The notes under the pieces were generated by a model, which had not been told where the DNA came from, ran no database searches, and was given only the letters and a program-made list of their open reading frames with translations. Made by a program: the position numbers and the translations under genes. 64,000 bases of DNA from Donghicola eburneus (GTDB lineage Bacteria > Pseudomonadota > Alphaproteobacteria > Rhodobacterales > Rhodobacteraceae). Positions 26,266 through 34,310 of this stretch are shown here, piece after piece. Position 1 is the stretch's first letter. Each line of letters begins with the position of its first letter. The stretch is taken from assembly GCF_900115865.1 (NCBI RefSeq), contig NZ_FOXY01000012.1:1-64000 (forward strand), written 5' to 3'.

Positions 26266-28845
26266 ATGCCCGTCGTCGTCGTCGAGTCCCCGGCCAAAGC
26301 CAAGACCATTAATAAGTACCTCGGCAAAGACTACGTAGTGCTCGCCTCTTACGGACACGTGCGCGATCTGCCTGCCAAGAACGGCTCGGTCGATCCGGAT
26401 GACCACTTCGCGATGACATGGGAGGTCGGGAACGACTCCAAAAAACATGTCAAAGCGATTGCCGACGCGTTGAAAGACGACGACTCGCTCATTCTCGCGA
26501 CCGACCCTGATCGCGAAGGAGAGGCGATCAGCTGGCACCTGCAGGAAACCCTGACCAAGCGCCGTGCGATCAAGAAATCGACCGAAGTCAAACGCGTGGT
26601 GTTCAACGCGATCACCAAATCTGCCGTGACCGAGGCGATGAAAAATCCCCGTGATGTGGACCAGCCCTTGGTGGACGCCTATCTGGCCCGCCGCGCGCTG
26701 GACTATCTCGTGGGCTTCAACCTCTCGCCGGTTCTGTGGCGCAAACTTCCAGGTGCCCGTAGTGCTGGCCGTGTGCAGTCCGTCTGCCTGCGTCTGATCG
26801 TCGAACGCGAGATGGAGATCGAGGCGTTTCAGGCCCGCGAATACTGGACCGTCAAGGCACTGCTCAACAACGCCCGCAACCACGAATTCGAAGCGCGCCT
26901 GACCGAGTTCGCTGGCAAGAAGCTGGATAAATTCGATCTGGCCGACCAGACCGCCGCCGAAATGGCCGTGCAGGCGATCAACAGCCGCGATCTGACCATC
27001 CGCTCGGTCGAAGCAAAGCCCGCCAGCCGGAACCCCTCGGCACCGTTCATGACCTCGACCTTGCAGCAGGAAGCCAGCCGCAAATTCGGCATGGGCGCGC
27101 GCCAGTGCATGAATGCTGCGCAGCGTTTGTACGAAGCCGGTCACATTACATATATGCGTACCGATGGCATCGACATGGCGCCCGAAGCCGTGACCGCAGC
27201 CCGCGAGGCGATCAAGGATCGCTACGGCGCGGAATACGTGCCCTCGTCGCCGCGTATTTATAAGAACAAAGCCAAGAACGCGCAGGAAGCCCACGAATGT
27301 ATCCGCCCGACGGATATGACCAAGGACGCGGCCGCGCTGAAGCTGAAAGAACAGGATCAGGCCCGTCTCTATGATCTGATCTGGAAGCGCACCCTGGCCT
27401 GCCAAATGGAAGGCGCGCGTCTGGAGCGCACCGTGGTCGATATCGCCAGCGCGGATGGCCAAGTGGTGCTGCGCGCAAACGGTCAGGTCGTTCTGTTTGA
27501 CGGCTTTCTCAAGATCTACGAAGAAGGCCGCGACGACGTCGTGGACGAAGATGACAAGCGTCTGCCCCACCTCACCGAAGGTGAAAAGGCGCACAAGCGC
27601 GACGTGATTCCCGAACAGCACTTCACCCAACCCCCGCCCCGCTACACCGAGGCGACGCTGGTGAAACGCATGGAAGAGCTCGGCATCGGCCGTCCCTCGA
27701 CCTACGCGTCGATTGTGACCACAATTCAGGAACGCGAATACGTCACCAAGGACAAGAACCGCCTGATTCCCGAGGACAAAGGCCGGATCGTGACGATCTT
27801 CCTCCTGAATTTCTTCAAGCGCTATGTGGAGTATGACTTCACTGCCGCGCTCGAAGGCGAACTGGACGACGTGTCCGCAGGCGACCGCGACTACAAGGAC
27901 TTGCTGGCGCGTTTCTGGAAGGATTTCCACGCCGCGATCGAGGAAACGAGCGAGCTGCGCATCGCCGAAGTGCTCGACGTGCTGGATGACGCGCTCGCAC
28001 CTCAGCTCTATCCGCCTCGCGAGGACGGCAGCGATCCCCGCACCTGTCCCCAGTGTGGCGCAGGCCAGCTACACTTGAAAACCTCGCGCACAGGCGGGTT
28101 CGTCGGCTGCTCGAACTACCCCGAGTGCCGTTACACTCGCCCGATCAATGGCGATACCGATGATTCCGGTGACCAGATTCTGGGGGAAGACGAGGACGGC
28201 AACGAGATCAGCCTGCGCTCTGGCCGCTTTGGCCCCTATGTGCAGCGCGGCGAAGCGACCGAAGAGAAGCCCAAGCCCGATCGTTCAAGCCTGCCGCGCG
28301 GTTGGTCCAAGGATGAGATGGATCTGGAAAAGGCGCTGCTGCTCCTGAGTCTGCCCCGCGAAGTTGGCCCCCACCCAGAGGACGGCGAAATGATCGAAGC
28401 GGGCATTGGCCGCTACGGTCCCTTCGTCAAACATGGCAAGCTCTATGCGAACCTCAAAGAGGTGGACGACGTCTTTACTATCGGCATGAACCGCGCTGTC
28501 GAAGAACTGGCGAAAAAGGCCGAGAGCCGCGGTCGTCGTGGTGCGGCCAGCACTGCCAAGCCCTTGAAAGAATTGGGGGACCACCCTGATGGCGGCGCGA
28601 TGAACGTCTATGACGGCCGCTACGGCCCCTACGTGAAATGGGAAAAAGTCAACGCGACCCTGCCCAAAGACGTTGAGCCCGCCGATGTGACCGCCGAAAT
28701 GGCGATCGAGTTGGTGAACGCCAAGGCATCGAAAAAGGGCACAAAGAAAAAGGCAGCTCCCAAGAAAGCCGCCGCCAAGAAGGCCCCCGCGAAAAAGACC
28801 GCAGCAAAGAAAACCACCAAGAAAGCGGCCGACTCGGAAGAGTAA
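26266..28845 (+). CDS. topA: DNA topoisomerase I
   Basis: Type IA enzyme that relaxes negative supercoils. The 859-residue protein has the Toprim start VVVESPAKAKTINKYLG, DPDREGEAISWHL, and the active-site Tyr in ITYMRTDGIDM. A single four-cysteine zinc motif CPQCGAGQLHLK...CSNYPEC lies near residue 590, followed by TopA C-terminal repeats. The last 40 or so residues are a Lys/Ala/Pro tail (from about 819), resembling histone H1-like DNA-binding tails. The ATG at 26266 has an AGAGG site and starts the conserved domain directly. Confidence 0.96.
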   Translation: MPVVVVESPAKAKTINKYLGKDYVVLASYGHVRDLPAKNGSVDPDDHFAMTWEVGNDSKKHVKAIADALKDDDSLILATDPDREGEAISWHLQETLTKRRAIKKSTEVKRVVFNAITKSAVTEAMKNPRDVDQPLVDAYLARRALDYLVGFNLSPVLWRKLPGARSAGRVQSVCLRLIVEREMEIEAFQAREYWTVKALLNNARNHEFEARLTEFAGKKLDKFDLADQTAAEMAVQAINSRDLTIRSVEAKPASRNPSAPFMTSTLQQEASRKFGMGARQCMNAAQRLYEAGHITYMRTDGIDMAPEAVTAAREAIKDRYGAEYVPSSPRIYKNKAKNAQEAHECIRPTDMTKDAAALKLKEQDQARLYDLIWKRTLACQMEGARLERTVVDIASADGQVVLRANGQVVLFDGFLKIYEEGRDDVVDEDDKRLPHLTEGEKAHKRDVIPEQHFTQPPPRYTEATLVKRMEELGIGRPSTYASIVTTIQEREYVTKDKNRLIPEDKGRIVTIFLLNFFKRYVEYDFTAALEGELDDVSAGDRDYKDLLARFWKDFHAAIEETSELRIAEVLDVLDDALAPQLYPPREDGSDPRTCPQCGAGQLHLKTSRTGGFVGCSNYPECRYTRPINGDTDDSGDQILGEDEDGNEISLRSGRFGPYVQRGEATEEKPKPDRSSLPRGWSKDEMDLEKALLLLSLPREVGPHPEDGEMIEAGIGRYGPFVKHGKLYANLKEVDDVFTIGMNRAVEELAKKAESRGRRGAASTAKPLKELGDHPDGGAMNVYDGRYGPYVKWEKVNATLPKDVEPADVTAEMAIELVNAKASKKGTKKKAAPKKAAAKKAPAKKTAAKKTTKKAADSEE

Positions 28846-28874
28846 GCTCTTGGACGATCGTTAAATTGACAAAA

Positions 28875-28908
28875 GCCGCGGCGCGATACTGCACCGCGGC
28901 ATTTTGTT
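28875..28908 (+). terminator. intrinsic terminator after topA
   Basis: GCCGCGGCGC pairs with GCACCGCGGC with one mismatch around a six-base loop, followed by ATTTTGTT. It ends the topA unit before the CoA-transferase genes. Confidence 0.75.
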
Positions 28909-28965
28909 GACTTGAGGCACCCCGCCCGCCACAGTCGCCTCCGAGATACACGGAGGATTTTTCTA

Positions 28966-29667
28966 ATGCACAAAGTGTATGGCAGCGCGTCGGAGGCCTT
29001 GGATGGCCTGCTGCGCGACGACATGCTGATCGCGGCAGGGGGCTTTGGCCTGTGCGGGATTCCCGAACTGCTGATTGATGCGATCGTGGAAAGCGGGGTC
29101 AAAGGTCTGACCGTTGCGTCGAACAACGCCGGTGTGGATGGCTTTGGCTTGGGCAAACTGCTCGACACCCGCCAGATCAAGAAGATGATGTCGTCCTACG
29201 TGGGCGAAAACGCGGAATTCATGCGCCAGTACCTGTCCGGTGAGCTGGAGCTGGAGTTCAACCCGCAGGGCACCTTGGCCGAGCGCATGCGCGCTGGCGG
29301 CGCTGGCATCCCCGGCTTCTATACCAAGACCGGCGTGGGCACCGTGATTGCCGAGGGCAAAGACGTAAAGGTCTTCAACGGCGAAGAATACATCATGGAA
29401 GAAGGCATTTTCGCCGACATTTCCATCGTCAAAGCGTGGAAAGCGGACGAGACCGGCAATGCTGTGTTCCGTAAGACCGCCCGTAACTTCAACCCGCCCG
29501 CGGCCATGTGCGGCAAGATCTGCATCATGGAGGTCGAGGAAATCGTCCCCACCGGCAGCCTTGACCCCGATCACATCCACCTGCCCGGCATCTATGTGCA
29601 CCGCCTGATCCAAGGAGAGCACGAGAAGCGGATCGAACAGCGCACCGTGCGTCAGAAAGAGGCCTGA
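28966..29667 (+). CDS. scoA: 3-oxoacid CoA-transferase subunit A
   Basis: Subunit A of a family I CoA-transferase, which moves CoA from succinyl-CoA to acetoacetate or a related 3-oxoacid. The 233-residue protein shows [17 protein letters not shown], the CoA-binding [15 protein letters not shown], and [25 protein letters not shown] is nine bases before the ATG. A neighbouring subunit B gene is separated by a 103-codon gene. Butyrate or acetate as acceptor cannot be excluded. Confidence 0.92.
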   Translation: MHKVYGSASEALDGLLRDDMLIAAGGFGLCGIPELLIDAIVESGVKGLTVASNNAGVDGFGLGKLLDTRQIKKMMSSYVGENAEFMRQYLSGELELEFNPQGTLAERMRAGGAGIPGFYTKTGVGTVIAEGKDVKVFNGEEYIMEEGIFADISIVKAWKADETGNAVFRKTARNFNPPAAMCGKICIMEVEEIVPTGSLDPDHIHLPGIYVHRLIQGEHEKRIEQRTVRQKEA

Positions 29668-29668
29668 T

Positions 29669-29980
29669 ATGGCCAAATTCCTTTATGGATACCACGGCGG
29701 CAAAATGCCCGAGACCGAGGCCGAAGAGCAGGCTTCGATCGCGGCATGGGTCGCTTGGGTTACCAAGTACGAGGCCTCCATGCCCGATCCAGGCAATCCG
29801 GTGGGCCAATCCAAAACAGTGTCGGCCTCTGGCATTTCTGATGATGGCGGCGCAAACCCGCTGTCCGGATACGCCATTATAGAAGCCGCAAATATCGACG
29901 AAGCGACCGCGATCGCCAATGAATGCCCCATTATCGGGGAAGGCGGATCGGTCGAAGTCGCTCAGATCATGGAGATGTAA
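29669..29980 (+). CDS. YCII-related domain protein between CoA-transferase subunit genes
   Basis: A 103-residue protein resembling the YCII/DGPF family: an opening strand KFLYGYHGG, a central AWVAWVTKYEA helix, and the end pattern GYAIIEAANIDEATAIANECPI followed by GGSVEVAQIMEM. The family has a ferredoxin-like fold and mostly unknown functions. It starts one base after the scoA stop and ends directly before the scoB ATG, so it is translated with both. A role tied to the CoA-transferase is inferred from position only. Confidence 0.8.
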   Translation: MAKFLYGYHGGKMPETEAEEQASIAAWVAWVTKYEASMPDPGNPVGQSKTVSASGISDDGGANPLSGYAIIEAANIDEATAIANECPIIGEGGSVEVAQIMEM

Positions 29981-30610
<630 letters not shown>

Positions 30611-30630
30611 CACAGGCATTCGCGAACACG

Positions 30631-30662
30631 AAAAAAGGCCCGCAATTCTGCGGGCCTTTTTT
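30631..30662. terminator. bidirectional intrinsic terminator between scoB and the paralog cluster
   Basis: AAAAAAGGCCCGCA and TGCGGGCCTTTTTT pair perfectly over 14 bp with a four-base loop. A on one side and T on the other allow it to end both scoB and the convergent exported-protein gene. Confidence 0.9.
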
Positions 30663-30681
30663 GTTAAAGAGCGATCGAGTG

Positions 30682-31053
30682 TTAGTCGTTCGCGTCGATG
30701 TCGGCAAAGATCGCTGCAGCGCGGTCATTCACGGCTGCCGAGCTGTAGACAGTGGTCGTATCAACGTCCTGCGCGACTTCCAGTGCGGGGTTCTGTTCCA
30801 ACTCCAGCGAGGTGAAGATTGCCTCGGCGGTGGGGTTCAGCGAAGACTTCGATGATACGGTCGAGGTGCTGTCGCCACCGAAGTAGGTGTTGCGCTCGCT
30901 GACCGACTTATCCTGATTGAAGTGCATCTGTGCCAGCTGAGCAGTGGTGTATTCGCTCGCGGGCACGTTCAGGTCTGCAGCCAGTTGGTTCTCAGCAAAA
31001 GCAGGAGCAGCAAGACCAAGTACGACAGCGGTGGTTGCGATAAAGGTTTTCAT
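30682..31053 (-). CDS. exported small protein, tandem paralog 1
   Basis: Not a family I can name. The 123-residue precursor has a signal peptide (ATTAVVLGLAAPAFA, cleavage about residue 20). The mature part begins with QLAADLNVPASEYTTAQLAQMHF, and then carries two copies of a 23-residue repeat at about 62-84 and 98-120, each with a T-x-T-V/S pattern followed by N-x-x-A-x-A-I-F. It is acidic and lacks cysteines. The ATG at 31053 follows AAAAGGA by eight bases; a frame open to 31110 would prepend a charged leader. Identity with the paralogs at 31344 and 32004 is high over the full length. Function unknown. Confidence 0.8.
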   Translation of the reverse strand: MKTFIATTAVVLGLAAPAFAENQLAADLNVPASEYTTAQLAQMHFNQDKSVSERNTYFGGDSTSTVSSKSSLNPTAEAIFTSLELEQNPALEVAQDVDTTTVYSSAAVNDRAAAIFADIDAND

Positions 31054-31116
31054 TTTCAACATCCTTTTCAATTCGTTTTGTTTGGCTTCCGGGCTTTTCG
31101 GCCTCGGCATGGGTTA

Positions 31117-31145
31117 GATATGAGCCCCATCCAGAGAAACTTCAA
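31117..31145 (-). promoter_or_regulatory. promoter of paralog 1
   Basis: On the reverse strand TTGAAG (31140-31145) is followed after 17 bp by CATATC (31117-31122). The same pair with the same spacing occurs before paralog 2. A GTGCAT half-site overlaps the -35. The transcript would start near 31110, giving a leader of about 55 bases. Confidence 0.55.
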
Positions 31146-31176
31146 TGCACGAAGCCGAGATTTATTTGTCATTTTG

Positions 31177-31209
31177 GTGCGAAAATGCACATAACTTGTG
31201 ACGCTCACA
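31177..31209. promoter_or_regulatory. two palindromes upstream of the paralog 1 promoter
   Basis: GTGCGAAAATGCAC (31177-31190) and TGTGACGCTCACA (31197-31209, TGTGA-N3-TCACA). Both recur at the same relative place upstream of paralog 2, so they are likely protein-binding sites. Confidence 0.55.
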
Positions 31210-31286
31210 TCGCAGTGAAATAGGGAACCCAGTCTGTGGCAAAGGATCGGCCAGACCACTTTGGATGTTCCACGTCACACACGAAA

Positions 31287-31312
31287 AAGCCCGCCGGAAA
31301 ACCGGCGGGCTT
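31287..31312 (-). terminator. intrinsic terminator after paralog 2
   Basis: AAGCCCGCCGG and CCGGCGGGCTT pair over 11 bp with an AAAA loop; on the reverse strand the stem is followed by TTTC. It ends the paralog 2 transcript. Confidence 0.85.
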
Positions 31313-31343
31313 GGGCCCAACAGGGCGACTGACGAATGTCAGA

Positions 31344-31712
31344 TTACTCTGCGTCGATGTCTGCAAAGATTGCTGCAGCGCGATCGTTAACAACGGCGGA
31401 GCTGTAAACAGTGGTCGAGTCTACGTCCTGTGCGACTTCCAGAGCAGGCTTACGCTCTAGCTCGTAACCAACAAAGATCGCCTCGGCGGTGGGGTTCAGA
31501 GCCGACTTCGACGAAACAGTCGCTGCAGTCTCGCCACCGAAGTAGGTGTTCTGCTCGCTAACCGATTTGTCTTGGTTGAAGTGCAGCTGGACCAGCTGTG
31601 CGGTGGTGTACTCGTTTGCGGGTACGTTCAGATCAGCGGCCAGTTGACCCGCAGCAAAAGCAGGAGCGGCAAGACCAAGTACGACAGCGGTGGTTGCGAT
31701 AATCTTTTTCAT
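31344..31712 (-). CDS. exported small protein, tandem paralog 2
   Basis: Paralog of the genes at 30682 and 32004; function unknown. The 122-residue precursor has a signal peptide (ATTAVVLGLAAPAFA) and the shared N-terminal module QLAADLNVPANEYTTAQLVQLHF. The repeat pair is present but differs in the first copy (ETAATVSSKSALNPTAEAIF) and in the following GYELERKP. It ends in DIDAE rather than DIDAND. The ATG at 31712 follows AAGGA. It has its own promoter and terminator, so it is a separate unit and not simply a tail of paralog 3. Confidence 0.8.
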   Translation of the reverse strand: MKKIIATTAVVLGLAAPAFAAGQLAADLNVPANEYTTAQLVQLHFNQDKSVSEQNTYFGGETAATVSSKSALNPTAEAIFVGYELERKPALEVAQDVDSTTVYSSAVVNDRAAAIFADIDAE

Positions 31713-31775
31713 TTTCAACGTCCTTCTAACATCCGTTTGTTTTTCTTCCGGACCTTTTGGCCTCGGCATGGGCTT

Positions 31776-31804
31776 GATATGCGCCCACCAAGACGGAACT
31801 TCAA
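31776..31804 (-). promoter_or_regulatory. promoter of paralog 2
   Basis: TTGAAG (31799-31804) and CATATC (31776-31781) on the reverse strand, 17 bp apart, identical to the paralog 1 promoter in both hexamers and spacing. GTGCAT overlaps the -35 here too. Confidence 0.55.
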
Positions 31805-31835
31805 TGCACGAAAACGAGATTTATCTGTAATATTA

Positions 31836-31869
31836 GTGCATTTATGCACATACAAATGTGACGTTCACA
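31836..31869. promoter_or_regulatory. two palindromes upstream of the paralog 2 promoter
   Basis: GTGCATTTATGCAC (31836-31849, perfect) and TGTGACGTTCACA (31857-31869). They match those upstream of paralog 1 in sequence, order and distance. Confidence 0.55.
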
Positions 31870-31944
31870 TGACAGTGAAACCTCTGGAGTTTGGTTGCGA
31901 AATGTCGGTTGGGATGCGCTGAATACCACGGCGGCAAACAGAAA

Positions 31945-31969
31945 AAGCCCGCCGGGATCCGGCGGGCCT
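31945..31969 (-). terminator. intrinsic terminator after paralog 3
   Basis: GCCCGCCGG and CCGGCGGGC pair with a three-base loop and on the reverse strand are followed by TTTTTC. It closes the paralog 3 transcript 35 bases after its stop. Confidence 0.85.
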
Positions 31970-32003
31970 TTGCTCTCACACGGAGCATGTCACGGCATGT
32001 TAA

Positions 32004-32375
32004 TTAGTCGTTAGCATCAATCTCTGCAAAAATCGCAGCAGCGCGGTCATTCACGGCAGCCGAGCTATAGACAGTGGTGGTGTTCACCTGTTGCGATACT
32101 TCCAGAGCGGGGTTCTGTTCCAGTTCCAGCGAAGTAAAGATCGCTTCGGCGGTCGGGTTCAGCGAGGATTTCGACGACACGGTCGAGGTGCTGTCGCCAC
32201 CAAAGTAAGTGTTTTTGTCGCTGATCGACTTGTCCTGGTTAAAATGCATCTGGGTCAGCTGCGCAGTTGTGTACTGGTCAGCGGGAACACCAAGGTCAGC
32301 TGTGAGTTGGTCACTTGCAAAGGCAGGAGCAGCAAGACCAAGAACAACGGCGGTAGCGGTTACAAAGCGTTTCAT
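32004..32375 (-). CDS. exported small protein, tandem paralog 3
   Basis: Third member of the family, 123 residues, with a signal peptide (VVLGLAAPAFA), the module QLTADLGVPADQYTTAQLTQMHF, the linker KNTYFGGDSTSTVSS and both 23-residue repeats. The C-terminal half is almost identical to paralog 1 (STSTVSSKSSLNPTAEAIF), so paralogs 1 and 3 are closer to each other there than to paralog 2. The ATG at 32375 follows AAAGGA. Its upstream region keeps the GTTCAATGCAC motif but not the two palindromes; another palindrome is present instead. Confidence 0.8.
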   Translation of the reverse strand: MKRFVTATAVVLGLAAPAFASDQLTADLGVPADQYTTAQLTQMHFNQDKSISDKNTYFGGDSTSTVSSKSSLNPTAEAIFTSLELEQNPALEVSQQVNTTTVYSSAAVNDRAAAIFAEIDAND

Positions 32376-32408
32376 TTCAAAGTTCCTTTCGGTTTCTATC
32401 TTCATGCT

Positions 32409-32426
32409 CGACGCAATGTTGCGTCG
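32409..32426. promoter_or_regulatory. 18-bp palindrome upstream of paralog 3
   Basis: CGACGCAA-TG-TTGCGTCG is perfect and lies 34 bp before the paralog 3 start, at the position expected of its leader. It could be a repressor site or a leader hairpin. Confidence 0.45.
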
Positions 32427-32514
32427 CTTATGACACCAAAATTGGATCTTTCTCGCTCACGTTCAATGCACATAAAGGTGAGGTATTCGTGAGTTCTGCG
32501 CGATAACGCACCAT

Positions 32515-33393
32515 CTATCGCTCTGTTCTTTGGAAAACACAACCGTCACTGACATAGATCGGCGGCGTTTTGCACAAGCCCTTTGCGATCGAGAATGCGG
32601 CAAGCACCTTGGGGACGTAGTCTCGGGTCTCTGGATATGTCGGAATGCCTTGGGCTCGCAGCACCGCATTTTCACCCGCATTATAGCCAGCCAATGCCAG
32701 CAGCGGATCACCTGAGAATGTCTTGAGGAGGAAGTCGAGATATTTGATCCCCCCTCTGATGTTCTGAACTGGGTCTAGACTATCGGTGACACCGAACCGC
32801 TCTGCTGTGGCAGGGATCAACTGCATTAAGCCTTGGGCCCCTGCCCCGCTTACCGCATCGGCTCTGCCATGAGACTCGACCCAAATTACAGCGAGGGCCA
32901 AAGCAGGCGACACCTCGGTCCCAATCGTTTCGACCATGAGAGTTGCAGCATGCTCCGCCGCCAGTGCCTGCATGGCGGCGAGCCGCGGTGTTGGCACGAT
33001 CTGCCCATCAGGACCACGCAAAGCAACCAGAGCATCCTCAATGCGGCCCGCACTTGCATCCGCGATCGCGGGCGAGACCACCGACCAATACCACTCATAC
33101 AAGGAGGACACCGGCGCTTCAGGCGATTCTTCTGACGTGGCGCTTGGTTCCTTGGGTGTGATCTGCGCCTGAATAGGAATCTGGACGTCGATCTTGGGCC
33201 GCTCTCCTGGTTTGGGCGGTTTAACTGATTTGAAGGTAAACTCAGGAAAGGGCTTGGGACTCGTAATTTTTATGTACGAGTCACTTGAGTCCTGAGCCAA
33301 GGACATATCCGCATTCAAAATTACAAAAACTATAGGCAGAGCCGCCACGGCACGCCGCAAATCCACCGAAAATTCAGATTTCCCTTTGAACAT
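32515..33393 (-). CDS. lytic transglycosylase, SLT domain
   Basis: Cuts peptidoglycan glycan strands. The 292-residue protein has an N-terminal signal-like segment (VAALPIVFVILNADMSLAQ), a Pro-rich linker to about residue 95, and a C-terminal SLT domain with the catalytic Glu in IWVESHGRADAVSGAGAQG followed by LMQLIPATAERFGV and ALAGYNAGENAV. It is divergent from the Flp pilus genes, where a cell-wall hydrolase could open the peptidoglycan for the pilus; that link is only positional. GGAG precedes the ATG by ten bases. Confidence 0.88.
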   Translation of the reverse strand: MFKGKSEFSVDLRRAVAALPIVFVILNADMSLAQDSSDSYIKITSPKPFPEFTFKSVKPPKPGERPKIDVQIPIQAQITPKEPSATSEESPEAPVSSLYEWYWSVVSPAIADASAGRIEDALVALRGPDGQIVPTPRLAAMQALAAEHAATLMVETIGTEVSPALALAVIWVESHGRADAVSGAGAQGLMQLIPATAERFGVTDSLDPVQNIRGGIKYLDFLLKTFSGDPLLALAGYNAGENAVLRAQGIPTYPETRDYVPKVLAAFSIAKGLCKTPPIYVSDGCVFQRTER

Positions 33394-33711
33394 CGCGCCC
33401 GAACTCCGGCTTTTCTACGTCTACTATCATAAGTTTGTGTCAAATCCGCCAGATTCCTCACTGAACCCAAGCGCAATGAGGATGAAACAGAAAAAAACAC
33501 ACGAAAGAATCTATTTGAAATAATTACTTACACAAAAAGAGGCCCATTCGGATGTGAAATACGAAAATCGAACTAAACGGGCCGCATTCTCGCCCGATTC
33601 AGGGGGCTATATGTATTCATCCGCAGCGACGAACTGACCAACACTGAGGCCGGTCAGCAAGAAGAGGCGGTAGTAAAAAATTCAACACGAGTATCCTCTG
33701 GAGGGAACACC
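33394..33711 (+). other. 318-bp intergenic region before the first pilin
   Basis: AT-rich compared with its flanks and without an open reading frame of note. It separates the divergent transglycosylase and pilin genes and must hold both promoters. A GGAGGG ribosome site lies eight bases before the pilin ATG. CTGACC and GGTCAG (about 33635-33658) form a loose inverted repeat. No clear CtrA site was seen. Confidence 0.5.
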
Positions 33712-33900
33712 ATGAAACTGAACAAATTCTTCGCCGCTTTCCTGAACGACGAGTCGGGCGCTGTCACCGTAGACTGGGTTGTTCTGGCAGCCGCAACCGT
33801 TGGCCTTGGCGCCCTGATCGGCACCACCATCATCGGCAACGCCGAAACTCTGGCAACCGGCACCGGTACCTTCATCGGCACCATCGCGGCACCCAGCTAA
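33712..33900 (+). CDS. flp: Flp-type pilin
   Basis: Structural subunit of a type IVb (Flp) pilus. The 62-residue prepilin has the processing region DESGAVTVDWVVLAAATVG: cleavage after Gly 18 would leave a mature N-terminus with Asp at position 5 instead of the usual Glu. The hydrophobic helix runs to about residue 40. VTVDW is common in Rhodobacterales Flp proteins. GGAGGG lies before the ATG. A very strong terminator follows, so most transcripts should encode this subunit alone, fitting high pilin demand. Confidence 0.9.
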   Translation: MKLNKFFAAFLNDESGAVTVDWVVLAAATVGLGALIGTTIIGNAETLATGTGTFIGTIAAPS

Positions 33901-33927
33901 TCTAGTAGCTTAGCTTAGCTAGCGCGA

Positions 33928-33958
33928 GGCGCTCTCGCCAGTCGAGAGCGCCTTTTTT
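33928..33958 (+). terminator. strong intrinsic terminator after the first pilin
   Basis: GGCGCTCTCG and CGAGAGCGCC pair perfectly over ten bp around CCAGT, followed by six T. It would limit read-through into the assembly genes. Confidence 0.92.
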
Positions 33959-34014
33959 CGTCCGGAGGCATTCTCCGTTATCGAGAAACCCCTGAAACCC
34001 AGGAAGACCGCGAC

Positions 34015-34212
34015 GTGCAACAGCACACTGCATTCAACTACGTCAAAATCTTCGCGGATCGCGAGGAAGGGGCAAGTTCGGTCGAGTGGGTTGTACTCAT
34101 CACGATGCTGGCAGGATTTGCTTATGGCACCGGCATGCTGATGAGCGACAGTACAACGGTGCTCACAGAGGGGATCGCGGCCTACATTGGGTCGATCGCC
34201 TCCCCAAGTTAA
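34015..34212 (+). CDS. second Flp-type pilin-like protein
   Basis: A 65-residue prepilin-like protein. After EEG the mature part would read ASSVEWVVLITMLAGF, with the canonical Glu at position 5, unlike the first pilin. The hydrophobic segment is shorter and is followed by polar residues. It starts at GTG with AGGAAG nine bases before. It could be a minor pilin or a second major pilin. It is beyond the terminator, so it belongs to the downstream assembly transcript. Confidence 0.82.
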   Translation: MQQHTAFNYVKIFADREEGASSVEWVVLITMLAGFAYGTGMLMSDSTTVLTEGIAAYIGSIASPS

Positions 34213-34310
34213 GCGAGACACGCTCGCCCAAAGAAGCAGAGCAACATCTGCCTGGACTGTCCCGACATCCCTCGGGGCGGCTCATTGGTCATTCAAAGAA
34301 AGGGAACGCT

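Noticed and set aside
26164-27930. 588-codon open frame on the reverse strand
   Set aside because: It is entirely opposite topA, whose motifs are clear; the antisense frame follows from codon bias in a GC-rich gene.
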